Below are positions 36,257-44,613 of a stretch of 64,000 nucleotides of DNA, one piece after another (position 1 is the stretch's first letter; each line of letters opens with the position of its first letter). The notes under the pieces were generated by a model. It was not told where the DNA came from and ran no database searches. It was given only the letters and a program-made list of their open reading frames with translations. Location of the stretch: the NCBI GenBank assembly GCA_964449305.1, contig CAYUYM010000001.1, positions 47,530 through 111,529 of the forward strand. Reading direction: 5' to 3'. Source of the DNA: CAYUYM01 sp964449305 (GTDB lineage: Bacteria; Bacteroidota; Ignavibacteria; SZUA-365; CAYQST01). Made by a program: the position numbers and the translations under genes.

Positions 36257-36288
36257 CAAATGTACAAAAGCGATGCGGCCTGCGCAAG
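36257..36288 (-). promoter_or_regulatory. Promoter of the tRNA-Lys/tRNA-Leu pair
   Basis: On the minus strand: CTTG, 20 bases, TACATTTG. The -7 box is a perfect TAnnTTTG, about 17 bases before the tRNA-Lys 5' end. Confidence 0.8.
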
Positions 36289-36346
36289 CATCGCGTGCAT
36301 TTTTTTCGCGACGCGTGAACGATGATGCCGACTGGAGCGGCCGTGG

Positions 36347-36378
36347 ATTGTCCGGGAGCGTCGCTTCCCCCATATTTG
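36347..36378 (+). promoter_or_regulatory. Promoter of the HAD phosphatase gene
   Basis: ATTG, 20 bases, CATATTTG: one mismatch from TAnnTTTG. The chosen start codon is about 33 bases downstream. Confidence 0.55.
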
Positions 36379-36410
36379 CGGGTGCACCACTGGAGGATGC
36401 CTCCCCGACC

Positions 36411-37082
36411 ATGAACCACGCACCCTGTGATCTGATTGTCTTCGACCTCGACGGAACGCTCATCGACACCCGTCGAGACATCATCGATTCCGTGAACCGT
36501 CTGCTGGTGGCGCGGGGCCACGCCACGCTCCCGGACGACCGCATCATGCCGATGATCGGCCTCGGCATGCGGCACCTGGTGCGGGAGGCCCTGCTGGCTG
36601 CCACGGGATCGGATGCCGGGCTGGACCACGCCCTGCACGAGTATGCGTCTATCTACGAGGCCCACATGTTCGATGCGGCGGCACCGTATCCCGGGGTGCG
36701 GGAGGCGCTTCCTTCGCTCGAACCCGTTCTTGCCGTGCTGACAAACAAGGGAACCGCCTTCGCTGTACGTATGCTGGACGTCTTCGGAATGCGCGCGTGG
36801 TTTCGTCACATCGTGGGCGGAGACACTCCTCACGGTCTGAAACCGGATCCCACGGGGCTGCGGGCGATCATCGCCGCCTGCGGCACCAGCCCGGAACGCA
36901 CACTGATGGTGGGGGATTCGGTGCACGACATTGAGGCGGGGCGGGCGGCGGGAGCACGCACCTGTGCGGTGACCCACGGTTTTCAGCCGGAGGAGGCGCT
37001 TCGGATCTCGAGCCCGGACTTCCTTCTCCACCATTTTGGTGACCTCATGGGAATTGCCGCCGGTCGTTGCTTTCATCCTTGA
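36411..37082 (+). CDS. HAD-superfamily phosphatase, phosphoglycolate-phosphatase-like
   Basis: 223 residues with all four HAD motifs: the nucleophile loop FDLDGTLIDTR near residue 11, LTNKGT near 106, the lysine in GLKPDP near 139, and MVGDSVHDIEAGRAAG near 162. A helical cap lies between the first two. This places it in the Gph-like group, which clears 2-phosphoglycolate, although pyrophosphatase-type activity is also possible. The start follows a promoter match; GGAGG lies further upstream than usual. It is a monocistronic gene between the tRNAs and msrC. Confidence 0.85.
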   Translation: MNHAPCDLIVFDLDGTLIDTRRDIIDSVNRLLVARGHATLPDDRIMPMIGLGMRHLVREALLAATGSDAGLDHALHEYASIYEAHMFDAAAPYPGVREALPSLEPVLAVLTNKGTAFAVRMLDVFGMRAWFRHIVGGDTPHGLKPDPTGLRAIIAACGTSPERTLMVGDSVHDIEAGRAAGARTCAVTHGFQPEEALRISSPDFLLHHFGDLMGIAAGRCFHP

Positions 37083-37097
37083 TTCTCCTTACTTTCT
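37066..37097 (+). promoter_or_regulatory. Putative msrC promoter overlapping an inverted repeat
   Basis: GTTG, 20 bases, TACTTTCT. The -7 box overlaps an inverted repeat CCTTAC / GTAAGG at 37087-37104. The box matches TAnnTTTG only in part. Confidence 0.4.
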
Positions 37098-37104
37098 TGT
37101 AAGG
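37087..37104. repeat. Inverted repeat on the msrC promoter
   Basis: CCTTAC, six bases (TTTCTT), GTAAGG. A further CCTTACT follows at about 37122-37128. The position over a -7 box is where a repressor could bind, but it is short enough to arise by chance. Confidence 0.4.
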
Positions 37105-37158
37105 AAACTGTCGGGTTGATTCCTTACTCTGCATCCTACTCACAGCCACCCCGCCCGA

Positions 37159-37650
37159 ATGGAAGAGAATTATTTCGACACCGAACTGACACATGCCACG
37201 ATCCTGTCACGGGTAAACACTCTCTACCAGATTTCGAACGATTTGATCAGCAACATGGCCAATGTGGCCTCTCTGTTGTATTGGAGCATGGACGGCATCA
37301 ACTGGGTCGGATTCTACATTCGCAAGGGGGACACGCTTGTCCTCGGGCCCTTCCATGGCAAGCATGCCTGCGCATCGATCGCCATGGGGAAGGGCGTGTG
37401 CGGGCTTGCCGCACAATCGAAGAAATCCATCATTGTTCCCGATGTCCACAAATTCAATGGCCACATTGTGTGCGATTCGGCCACCCTGTCGGAAATCGTG
37501 GTGCCGCTGATCTACAAGGGGCGCGCGATCGGCGTGCTGGATGTGGACAGCCCGATGCTTGACCGGTTCAAGCAGCAGGATCAGCACTTTTTCGAGGACG
37601 TGGCGCAGCAGTTGATGATCTCAGTCGGTGACAACATCCCCAAGTGGTAG
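37159..37650 (+). CDS. msrC: Free methionine-(R)-sulfoxide reductase (GAF type)
   Basis: Reduces free methionine-R-sulfoxide in the cytoplasm. The 163-residue GAF domain has the family's three catalytic or recycling cysteines: HGKHACASIAMGKGVCGLAA holds two and GHIVCDSATLSEIVVPL the third. The sulfoxide-binding WVGFYI and VLDVDSPMLDRF are also typical. It stands alone after its own putative promoter, which carries an inverted repeat. Confidence 0.92.
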   Translation: MEENYFDTELTHATILSRVNTLYQISNDLISNMANVASLLYWSMDGINWVGFYIRKGDTLVLGPFHGKHACASIAMGKGVCGLAAQSKKSIIVPDVHKFNGHIVCDSATLSEIVVPLIYKGRAIGVLDVDSPMLDRFKQQDQHFFEDVAQQLMISVGDNIPKW

Positions 37651-37718
37651 CGCCCAGCACCATTTCCCATACCGAAATTTCGCATCCCCGAAGGCTCGTA
37701 TGCACAGGGCGGGTTGCG

Positions 37719-37726
37719 TATTTTTG
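37719..37726 (+). promoter_or_regulatory. -7-like box before the flippase gene
   Basis: TATTTTTG is a perfect TAnnTTTG. The -33 position has only CTCG. The flippase start is about 114 bases downstream. Confidence 0.35.
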
Positions 37727-37839
37727 GATCTGTCATCGGCGGTGCGCACAGTGCGCTCTCGCCGCGTTTTGCCTCCATTCCCCACATCGTGGAACCACCC
37801 GCTGACGCCACCCCTTTCCTGAGCAGACCCGCCGCCGGC

Positions 37840-39096
37840 ATGACACGTCTACGGCATCAGACCCTGTGGCACTTCAGTTCGCAGGCGGTGAACGCCGCGC
37901 TCGGCTTCGCCTCCACCGTGCTGCTGACCCGGACGCTGTCTGTGGAGGACTTCGGCCTGACGTCCTTCGTGCTTGCGCTCGTGCAACTCGTCTCCGTCTT
38001 CTTCGATTTCGGCGTCTCGTCCGCGACGATGCGCCTTGCGGCGGTGACGCAGGACGCCGGAGAGGCCCGCGTGCTCCACGCCGCGTCGCTGCAGCGTGCC
38101 GCCCGCAACGGCGGGCTGTTTGCCCTCGCCATTGTGCCGGTCGCATCGCTTTTCGCCCTGGTGGCGGAGCATGGTCTTCACACGCCCGTCCCGGACGGCA
38201 CCACGCTGATGCTGGTCGGGGTCGTCCCCATCCTCTGGAGCTATCTGCTGCTGGAGCCGGCCATCGCGGCCCTGCAGGGGAGGAACGCGATCGGCACACT
38301 CGCCCTCCTCCTTCCTGTCGCCAAGCTTCTCCATCTGGCGCTGTACCTTGCCTGTCTGGCCGGCGGCCTCGTCTCCGCACGCGTTGCGGTGCTCACCACC
38401 ATCCTGGGGGTTGGCGGAGCAGCCACACTGATGTGGACCCGGCTGCGGCCCGATGCGCGAGGAGTGGATCGGGGGCGCGAGCTTCTGCGTCAGGAGATCC
38501 GGCACTTCGGCCGTGAGGTGTACCTGGGCAGGATCGTGGACGGTGTCACGAACGGTCTGGACAAGGTGGTGATCACCCTCGTCTCTGGTGTGGCGGCTGG
38601 TGGCGTCTACGCCGTGGCCTTCATCATGACCATGCCGCTTGGCATGTTGAGCAGCGCCCTCTCGGCCAGCGCCTACAGGCGTTTCGCCACCATGTCCCGC
38701 ATCCCGCGGCAGGTGCTGTGGACGAATGCGACCTGGTGCCTCGGGGGGGGTGTGCTGCTCGTCGCCGGTTGCGAGCTCATCATCCCGTGGATCTTTCCGG
38801 CGAAGTACGGCGACGCGCTTCGCGTGCTCCCCCTCCTGGCCGGTGGTGCTGCGCTTGCCGGGCTCAATCAGCCCTTCCACGCCTTCCTTTCGGCCCACCG
38901 CCAGGGGCGGGCGATCAAGGTCATGTCCATCACCACCTCCAGTCTCAACATCGCTGCCAACCTCACACTCATTCCGTTTCTCGGCATGCATGGCGCGGGA
39001 ATTGCCCTTGTATTGAGTTATGGTTTGAATATCTTGATGAACCTCCACTACTACCATGACTGGCGTACCAGTGCATCGAACGACCGTGAACATTAG
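37840..39096 (+). CDS. Wzx-like polysaccharide flippase / oligosaccharide transporter
   Basis: A 418-residue integral membrane protein with about 12 hydrophobic helices and no signal peptide. The N-terminal pattern QTLWHFSSQAVNAALGFAST, LLTRTLSVEDFGL is typical of the polysaccharide biosynthesis (MATE-like) family that moves lipid-linked glycans across the inner membrane. It ends just before porU and may be co-transcribed with it. In type IX systems cargo is often anchored to a surface glycolipid, so a flippase here is in a sensible place, but the link is inference. I start at MTRLRHQT because upstream in-frame sequence is unlike a membrane protein. Confidence 0.8.
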   Translation: MTRLRHQTLWHFSSQAVNAALGFASTVLLTRTLSVEDFGLTSFVLALVQLVSVFFDFGVSSATMRLAAVTQDAGEARVLHAASLQRAARNGGLFALAIVPVASLFALVAEHGLHTPVPDGTTLMLVGVVPILWSYLLLEPAIAALQGRNAIGTLALLLPVAKLLHLALYLACLAGGLVSARVAVLTTILGVGGAATLMWTRLRPDARGVDRGRELLRQEIRHFGREVYLGRIVDGVTNGLDKVVITLVSGVAAGGVYAVAFIMTMPLGMLSSALSASAYRRFATMSRIPRQVLWTNATWCLGGGVLLVAGCELIIPWIFPAKYGDALRVLPLLAGGAALAGLNQPFHAFLSAHRQGRAIKVMSITTSSLNIAANLTLIPFLGMHGAGIALVLSYGLNILMNLHYYHDWRTSASNDREH

Positions 39097-39109
39097 ACGA
39101 TTCCCTTCC

Positions 39110-42100
39110 ATGCCAACAACAGCCGGCCCTGAGTTCCATCGCCGCGGAACACCGCCGCACAGAATGGCCCGGGTTCTCCTGCTCGCCGCTGCGGGGGCAT
39201 GCCTGCTTGCCACCTCCCCGGCTCGTGCACAGCTCACGGGTCGCATCACCATTCTTGCATCGGATGCCCGGGGGATCACCATCGAATACCGTCCCGCCCT
39301 GACGAGGCGCACCATCGGCGGCGGTGCTGCGGCCATGACCGCCTATGTGCTCGACGGGGGAATCCGACCGGGATCGATGCAGGCGGGCGAGCCCGATCTG
39401 CCCTTGTACTCGCATCCGCTGGTGGTGCGCGGCCTGGCAGGCAACAGCGTCATGGTGCTCGAGGACGACTACCACACCGACCGGGACGTGGTGGTGCCGC
39501 CTGTGCCCTCGGTCAGGATTGATGGCGGAGTGGCAGAGGAGCGACTCGTCACGGGGCCGGCGTATTCGTCCGCCGGATTCCAGCCGGCGTCGATTGCCCG
39601 GCTTCGTGAGCCCGGGATCGCCCGCGACCAGATGCTTGCATCGCTCGAGGTGCACGTGGTGCAGTACGATCCCGTTCTGCGGGTCGCGCGCGTCCATGAC
39701 CGCATCGTGGTGCGCGTGACCTACGGCCCGCCCCATCCGGCGCTGACCTCGGCTGCCGGGGATGCGGCGTTCCAGGTGGATGCGATCAATGCGGACCAGG
39801 CGGGTCGCTGGAGGCTTCGTCAACCCGCGGCACGCAAGGCCGCGATCTCGCAGCTTGCCACCGGTTCCTGGTACCGGATCGAGACGACGGAGGAGGGCAT
39901 GTACCGCCTGCCGCTGTCGTGGTTCAGCGCCGCCGGCATCGACATCGCCGCGGTGGATCCCAGGACCATCCGCATGTTTGGCAGCGGCGGACGTGAGCTG
40001 CCGCCGGATCCGGACGCCCTGCGCCCGGCGGATCTGCAGGAGATCGCCATCCTGGTGCATGGCGAGGCAGACGGCCGCTTCGACGAGGGGGATTACGTCG
40101 AGTTCTATGGACGGGGATTGAGCGGTTTTGTCTATGACAGCATCGCCGGGCGGTTCCGGCACTACATCCATCGTTTCGACAATGCCAACTCCTGGCTTCT
40201 GACCTTCGGTGGGGCGACAGGAAAGCGCATGCAGGGGCAGCCATCCCTGTCGATGCCGGCGCCGATGCAGCCCGCCTTTTTCCTTGGGAAGGACTTTGTG
40301 GAGGAGGAGGTGAACAACCTGCTGCTTTCGGGCAAGCTCTGGCTTTCGAAGAAGCTCACCGCCGGCCTCGGCAGCGCCAACCAGATCATCTACTCGCGCA
40401 AGCTCACGGGGTATGTGGAGGGGCAGCCGGTGCAGTACCGTGTGCAGTTGTACTCCGCCTCCGACAGACAGACGAGCAATTCCTTCACGCTGTCGGACAA
40501 CGGCACCACCATCGGCATTGTCCCGATGGGCACCGTGGATTTTGACACCGACAGGGACGACATCGCTGCGAGCTCGGGGGAACGCTTCCTCACCTCGCGC
40601 GGGGCCATCGTCGACGACAGGAGCAACCTCACCATCGCCTACTCGTGCAGCAATCCCGACCGCAATCGTGGAGGCTATGTGGACTGGGTGGAATGGTACT
40701 ACGCACGCCGCTTCGAGCCGGTGAACGATGTGCTCGCCTTCACAAGCCCGGACACCACCGCCACCGTTGAGTACGCGATCAACGGCTTCTCGATGAGCGA
40801 CATCCATGTGTACGACATCACGAACCACGCCGACGTCCGCAGAATCGACGGCGCCTCCATCAGCGGTGGGACGCTGCGCTTTCAGGCGGCCGTCGTGGAG
40901 CGCTCGCCCCGGAGCTACTTCTCCTATGCCGCGACGGCGTTCAGAACGCCCGGCGCGCCTTCGAAGGTGGAGAACAGCACCCTTCTCGGCACCGACGGGG
41001 CGGAGTTCATCATCATCGCACCACGGGCGTTTCTCGCCGCGGCGGAGCGCCTCAAGGCCCACCGCGAATCCTCCACTCCCGCGATGAAGACACGCGTGGT
41101 GGTGCTGCCGGACATCTACACGGAGTTCAATTCGGGCGTGAAGGACCCCACGGCCATCCGCAACTTTCTGGTGCATGCCCTGCGGTCCTGGACGCCCGCG
41201 CCGAAGTATGTGCTGCTTCTGGGCGACGGGCACTACGACTACAAGGGCTACACCACGCGGGAGGAGATCCAAATCCCCGTCTGGGAGTCCGAGAACTCGA
41301 TCAATCTGCTCGCATGCTATGTGACCGATGATTACTACGCCTGCGTGGCCGGTTCCGACAGGCGCGTGGATCTCGGGCTCGGCCGCCTGCCGGTGATGAG
41401 CGCCTCCGAGGCCGATGATGCAGTGAGCAAGATCATCCACTACGAGAGCGGGATGGACTTCGGTGGCTGGCGCAACCGCGTCTGCTTTGTGGCGGATGAC
41501 GGCCTCACCACGCGTGGCGACGACATGAACACCCACACGCAGCAATCCGAGACGCTGGCAGCGGGACTGCCCCCGGACATCGAGCAGAAGAAGATCTACA
41601 TCATCTCGTATCCGACGGAGAACACCGCGCAGGGGCGTCGCAAGCCCGATGCGAACCGGGCGATCATCGACCAGATCAATGAGGGCTGTGTGGTGATGAA
41701 CTACACGGGCCACGGCAGTGAATCGGTGTGGGCGCATGAGCAGGTGCTGGTGTCCGACGTGTCGATCCCGCAGATGCGGAACACCGACAGACTCACCTTT
41801 GTCACGGCCGCCACCTGCACCTTCGGCCTGTACGACCATCCGAATCTCCGGAGCGGCATGGAGATGATGCTCATCAAGCCCGACGGTGGAGCGATCGGAG
41901 CACTCTGCTCGCCGCGCGTGGTGATCTCCGGCCAGAACTCCGTGTTCAACGAGTCCTTCTTCAACACCACCTTCCTCAAGGGCAGGGATGATGCCGGCCG
42001 CGTCAAACCGATCTCCACCTCGGTATGGGCCACGAAGCAGACGCTCTACGGCGATCCAGGCTACGAGAAGTTCCACCTCTTCTGCGATCCCACGGTCCGG

Positions 42101-43180
42101 CTCCTGTTGCCACGATTCCGTGGCTCGCTCGATTCCATCGTGGTGAACGGGCAGCGCGTCGCCACGGGCCGTGCGCAGCTCCGGGCGCTGTCGAAGGTCA
42201 CCATGCATGCGAGCGTGCTCCAGCCGGATTCCTCCGTGTGGGCGGACTTCAACGGCACAGCCCAGGCGAGCCTCTTCGATGCGGAGCGGCACGTCCCCAT
42301 ACCGGAATGGAACAACTGGTCCTACGTCCAGCCCGGCGGGCTGCTTTTCAACGGGAAGGCGACCATCAGGAACGGGCAGTTTGCGGTCAGCTTCATCGTG
42401 CCGAAGGACATCTCCTACGAAAACGCCACGGGTCGCTTCGCGCTGTACTTTGATGACGCGAGGGAGGATGGTGCCGGGTATTCGATCGACCTCACCGTGG
42501 GGGGAAGTGACAGCACTGCCAGCCCCGATGGAAAGGGCCCGGACATCGATCTTTTCCTGGACAGCAGGGCCTTCCAGCCGGGCGATGTGGTGAACGAGCG
42601 CCCGCGCTTGATCGTGGATCTCTTCGATGAGCATGGCATCAACATGACGGGCCTTGGCATCGGGCACAGCATCGAGTGCCGGCTCGACAAATCCGACAGG
42701 AGCATCGTTCTGAACTCGTATTTCACGGGCGATGTGGATTCGTATCAGAAGGGATCGGTGGAATATCAGCTCGACGGACTGGCGCCCGGGATGCACACCG
42801 CCACTGTGCGGGCATGGGACATCTACAACAATTCCACGACTGCTGAGACGATGTTCCGCGTGGTGAACAGCGCCCGGCTGGCGCTCGAGCAGGTGGTTCC
42901 ATATCCCAACCCCATGACCGACGCGACCGCCTTCACCTTCCAGCACAACCAGTCGGTGGCGGTGAACGCCGATGTCCGCGTTTACACGATCGCCGGTCGG
43001 CAGATACGGAAACTCACAGCGTCCAGCGTCACCGATCGCTTCATCCAGATCCCCTGGGATGGCCGCGATGAAGACGGCGACCGGGCGGCCAACGGAATAT
43101 ACTTCTACCGCGTGACCGTGGAGACGGTGGACGGATCGCTTCATGCAGAATCCACCGGCAAGGTGGCGATCGCCCGTTGA
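39110..43180 (+). CDS. porU: Type IX secretion system sortase PorU (C25 family)
   Basis: About 1356 residues. A signal peptide around ARVLLLAAAGACLLATSPARA is followed by a long beta-rich N-terminal region. A gingipain-type C25 peptidase domain spans roughly residues 660-980. The catalytic histidine is H868 in NYTGHGSESVW and the nucleophile C903 in VTAATCTFGLYD; LGDGHYDY and LGLGRLPV are also conserved. Ig-like domains and a FlgD-like C-terminal domain (PYPNPMTDATAFTF to KVAIAR) follow. PorU cleaves the sorting tails of type IX substrates at the cell surface and attaches them to a glycolipid. PorV follows directly, as in Porphyromonas. ATG at 39164 is an alternative start. Confidence 0.93.
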   Translation: MPTTAGPEFHRRGTPPHRMARVLLLAAAGACLLATSPARAQLTGRITILASDARGITIEYRPALTRRTIGGGAAAMTAYVLDGGIRPGSMQAGEPDLPLYSHPLVVRGLAGNSVMVLEDDYHTDRDVVVPPVPSVRIDGGVAEERLVTGPAYSSAGFQPASIARLREPGIARDQMLASLEVHVVQYDPVLRVARVHDRIVVRVTYGPPHPALTSAAGDAAFQVDAINADQAGRWRLRQPAARKAAISQLATGSWYRIETTEEGMYRLPLSWFSAAGIDIAAVDPRTIRMFGSGGRELPPDPDALRPADLQEIAILVHGEADGRFDEGDYVEFYGRGLSGFVYDSIAGRFRHYIHRFDNANSWLLTFGGATGKRMQGQPSLSMPAPMQPAFFLGKDFVEEEVNNLLLSGKLWLSKKLTAGLGSANQIIYSRKLTGYVEGQPVQYRVQLYSASDRQTSNSFTLSDNGTTIGIVPMGTVDFDTDRDDIAASSGERFLTSRGAIVDDRSNLTIAYSCSNPDRNRGGYVDWVEWYYARRFEPVNDVLAFTSPDTTATVEYAINGFSMSDIHVYDITNHADVRRIDGASISGGTLRFQAAVVERSPRSYFSYAATAFRTPGAPSKVENSTLLGTDGAEFIIIAPRAFLAAAERLKAHRESSTPAMKTRVVVLPDIYTEFNSGVKDPTAIRNFLVHALRSWTPAPKYVLLLGDGHYDYKGYTTREEIQIPVWESENSINLLACYVTDDYYACVAGSDRRVDLGLGRLPVMSASEADDAVSKIIHYESGMDFGGWRNRVCFVADDGLTTRGDDMNTHTQQSETLAAGLPPDIEQKKIYIISYPTENTAQGRRKPDANRAIIDQINEGCVVMNYTGHGSESVWAHEQVLVSDVSIPQMRNTDRLTFVTAATCTFGLYDHPNLRSGMEMMLIKPDGGAIGALCSPRVVISGQNSVFNESFFNTTFLKGRDDAGRVKPISTSVWATKQTLYGDPGYEKFHLFCDPTVRLLLPRFRGSLDSIVVNGQRVATGRAQLRALSKVTMHASVLQPDSSVWADFNGTAQASLFDAERHVPIPEWNNWSYVQPGGLLFNGKATIRNGQFAVSFIVPKDISYENATGRFALYFDDAREDGAGYSIDLTVGGSDSTASPDGKGPDIDLFLDSRAFQPGDVVNERPRLIVDLFDEHGINMTGLGIGHSIECRLDKSDRSIVLNSYFTGDVDSYQKGSVEYQLDGLAPGMHTATVRAWDIYNNSTTAETMFRVVNSARLALEQVVPYPNPMTDATAFTFQHNQSVAVNADVRVYTIAGRQIRKLTASSVTDRFIQIPWDGRDEDGDRAANGIYFYRVTVETVDGSLHAESTGKVAIAR

Positions 43181-43246
43181 ATCTGCGAAATGCAGCGGTA
43201 TTTGCCACTTCCACAGGAATGGAACCAAGGTACCGAATTTTTGGGT

Positions 43247-43278
43247 TTTGAAATTTCGGCGATTTCACAGTACTTTAA
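43247..43278 (+). promoter_or_regulatory. Putative porV promoter
   Basis: TTTG, 20 bases, TACTTTAA in the 131-base gap after porU. The -33 box is perfect and the -7 box partial. It suggests porV can be expressed apart from porU. Confidence 0.45.
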
Positions 43279-43311
43279 TTGTTTTTCTACTGTTACGATC
43301 CGAGGATACCG

Positions 43312-44475
43312 ATGCGAAACTTTCTCTCCCACACTCTCCCACTGACGATGCTGGCCCTGTTGACCACCCTGTGTGCGGACATCGCACGCGCCCAGGGTGC
43401 GGCCTCCACCGCAGTGCCCTTCCTGCTCATCTCCCCCGCGGCACGCACCTCCGCGATCGGTGAGGCAGGAGTCGCGATTGCCGACGATGCGTCCGCGACG
43501 TTCTGGAACCCGGCAGGGCTCGGTTTCCAGCGGGGGCAGGAGCTTTCCCTGAGCCACTCGAACTGGCTCCCGCAGTTCCAGCAATCCGATCTCTTCTTTG
43601 AGTACGCCAACTACAAGGGCTACTTCCCGAGCATCGGTGGTACGCTGGGCGCGGCATTGACCTTCCTGAACCTCGGTGAATTCGAGCGCCGTGGTGAGGG
43701 CAACGAATACCTCGGAAAATTCAAGAGCTTTGAACTCGCCTTCTCCACCTGCTACGGCACACAGATCGACGAGGATCTCTCGCTCGGTCTCGGCCTCCGG
43801 GTGATCCACAGCAGCCTGTCGCCTGTGGGCACGGCGCAGGAGGCTGGCACAGGCAACGCGACCACGGTTGCCGGTGACATCGGCGTCATCTACCGCCCGT
43901 CCAAGTTCATGCTTCCCTTCGCCGATGTCGATCTCGGCAACAGCTTCTCCCTTGGCGCATCCATCACCAATGCAGGACCCTCGATCAGCTATGTGGACCG
44001 CGCCCAGGCCGATCCCCTTCCGACAGCCCTCCGCCTCGGCGTCGCGATCAACCTCGTCAACGAGGAGTACAACAAGCTGACCTGGACGGCGGATTTCGCC
44101 AAGCTCCTTGTCTCCCGCACAGGGAAGCAGGCCGATCCGTTCACGAAGGCCATCTTCAAATCCTTCGACGTCCCGAACGTGCTCACCACCTTCACCTTTG
44201 GCACGGGCTTTGAGTACTGGTACTCGCAGCAGTTCGCCCTTCGCGCCGGATTCTTCCACGAGGATCCGAACCAGGGCAACCGCCGCTTCCTCACCTTCGG
44301 CGCCGGCGTGCGCTACGACATGTACGGGTTCGACTTCAGCTACATCTCCACCGACATCTCCAACGAGCAGAGCCCGCTGTCCAACACCCTGCGTTTCACC
44401 CTCTCGGTCGACTGGGACAAGGGCGGTGCGGAGGATGACACACAGCGGACACCCCAGGACGATTCCCGCAACTGA
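43312..44475 (+). CDS. porV: Type IX secretion outer-membrane protein PorV
   Basis: A 387-residue outer-membrane barrel of the FadL-like PorV/PorQ family. Signal peptide to about ARAQG, then the family's opening FLLISPAARTSAIGEAGVAI, ADDASATFWNPAGL, and a closing strand LRFTLSVDWDKG. PorV takes cargo from the translocon and hands it to PorU. GAGGA six bases before the ATG fixes the start. The C-terminal 15 residues (EDDTQRTPQDDSRN) are a polar extension. A stem-loop follows before the M6-like gene. Confidence 0.93.
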   Translation: MRNFLSHTLPLTMLALLTTLCADIARAQGAASTAVPFLLISPAARTSAIGEAGVAIADDASATFWNPAGLGFQRGQELSLSHSNWLPQFQQSDLFFEYANYKGYFPSIGGTLGAALTFLNLGEFERRGEGNEYLGKFKSFELAFSTCYGTQIDEDLSLGLGLRVIHSSLSPVGTAQEAGTGNATTVAGDIGVIYRPSKFMLPFADVDLGNSFSLGASITNAGPSISYVDRAQADPLPTALRLGVAINLVNEEYNKLTWTADFAKLLVSRTGKQADPFTKAIFKSFDVPNVLTTFTFGTGFEYWYSQQFALRAGFFHEDPNQGNRRFLTFGAGVRYDMYGFDFSYISTDISNEQSPLSNTLRFTLSVDWDKGGAEDDTQRTPQDDSRN

Positions 44476-44540
44476 TCGCCGAGGCACGCAGGCATTGCAT
44501 GACGCTGCATCGCCACACGACAGTCCCACGATTTCACGCA

Positions 44541-44560
44541 CCCCGCCCTCACCGGCGGGG
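44541..44560. terminator. Hairpin after porV
   Basis: CCCCGCC / GGCGGGG with a six-base loop, followed by TTGCGC. It is a modest hairpin without a T-run and may be only a partial terminator. Confidence 0.4.
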
Positions 44561-44613
44561 TTGCGCATAGATACGGCGGTGTTCCCGCCATTCGCGACCA
44601 CTCCGGACATTTC

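Noticed and set aside
38969..43228. A 1419-codon open frame on the minus strand covering all of porU
   Set aside because: It is antisense to a clearly identified gene, rich in His, Arg, Gly and Val as expected from reversed GC-biased codons, and has no signal peptide, domain or ribosome site. It is an artefact of high GC at third positions.
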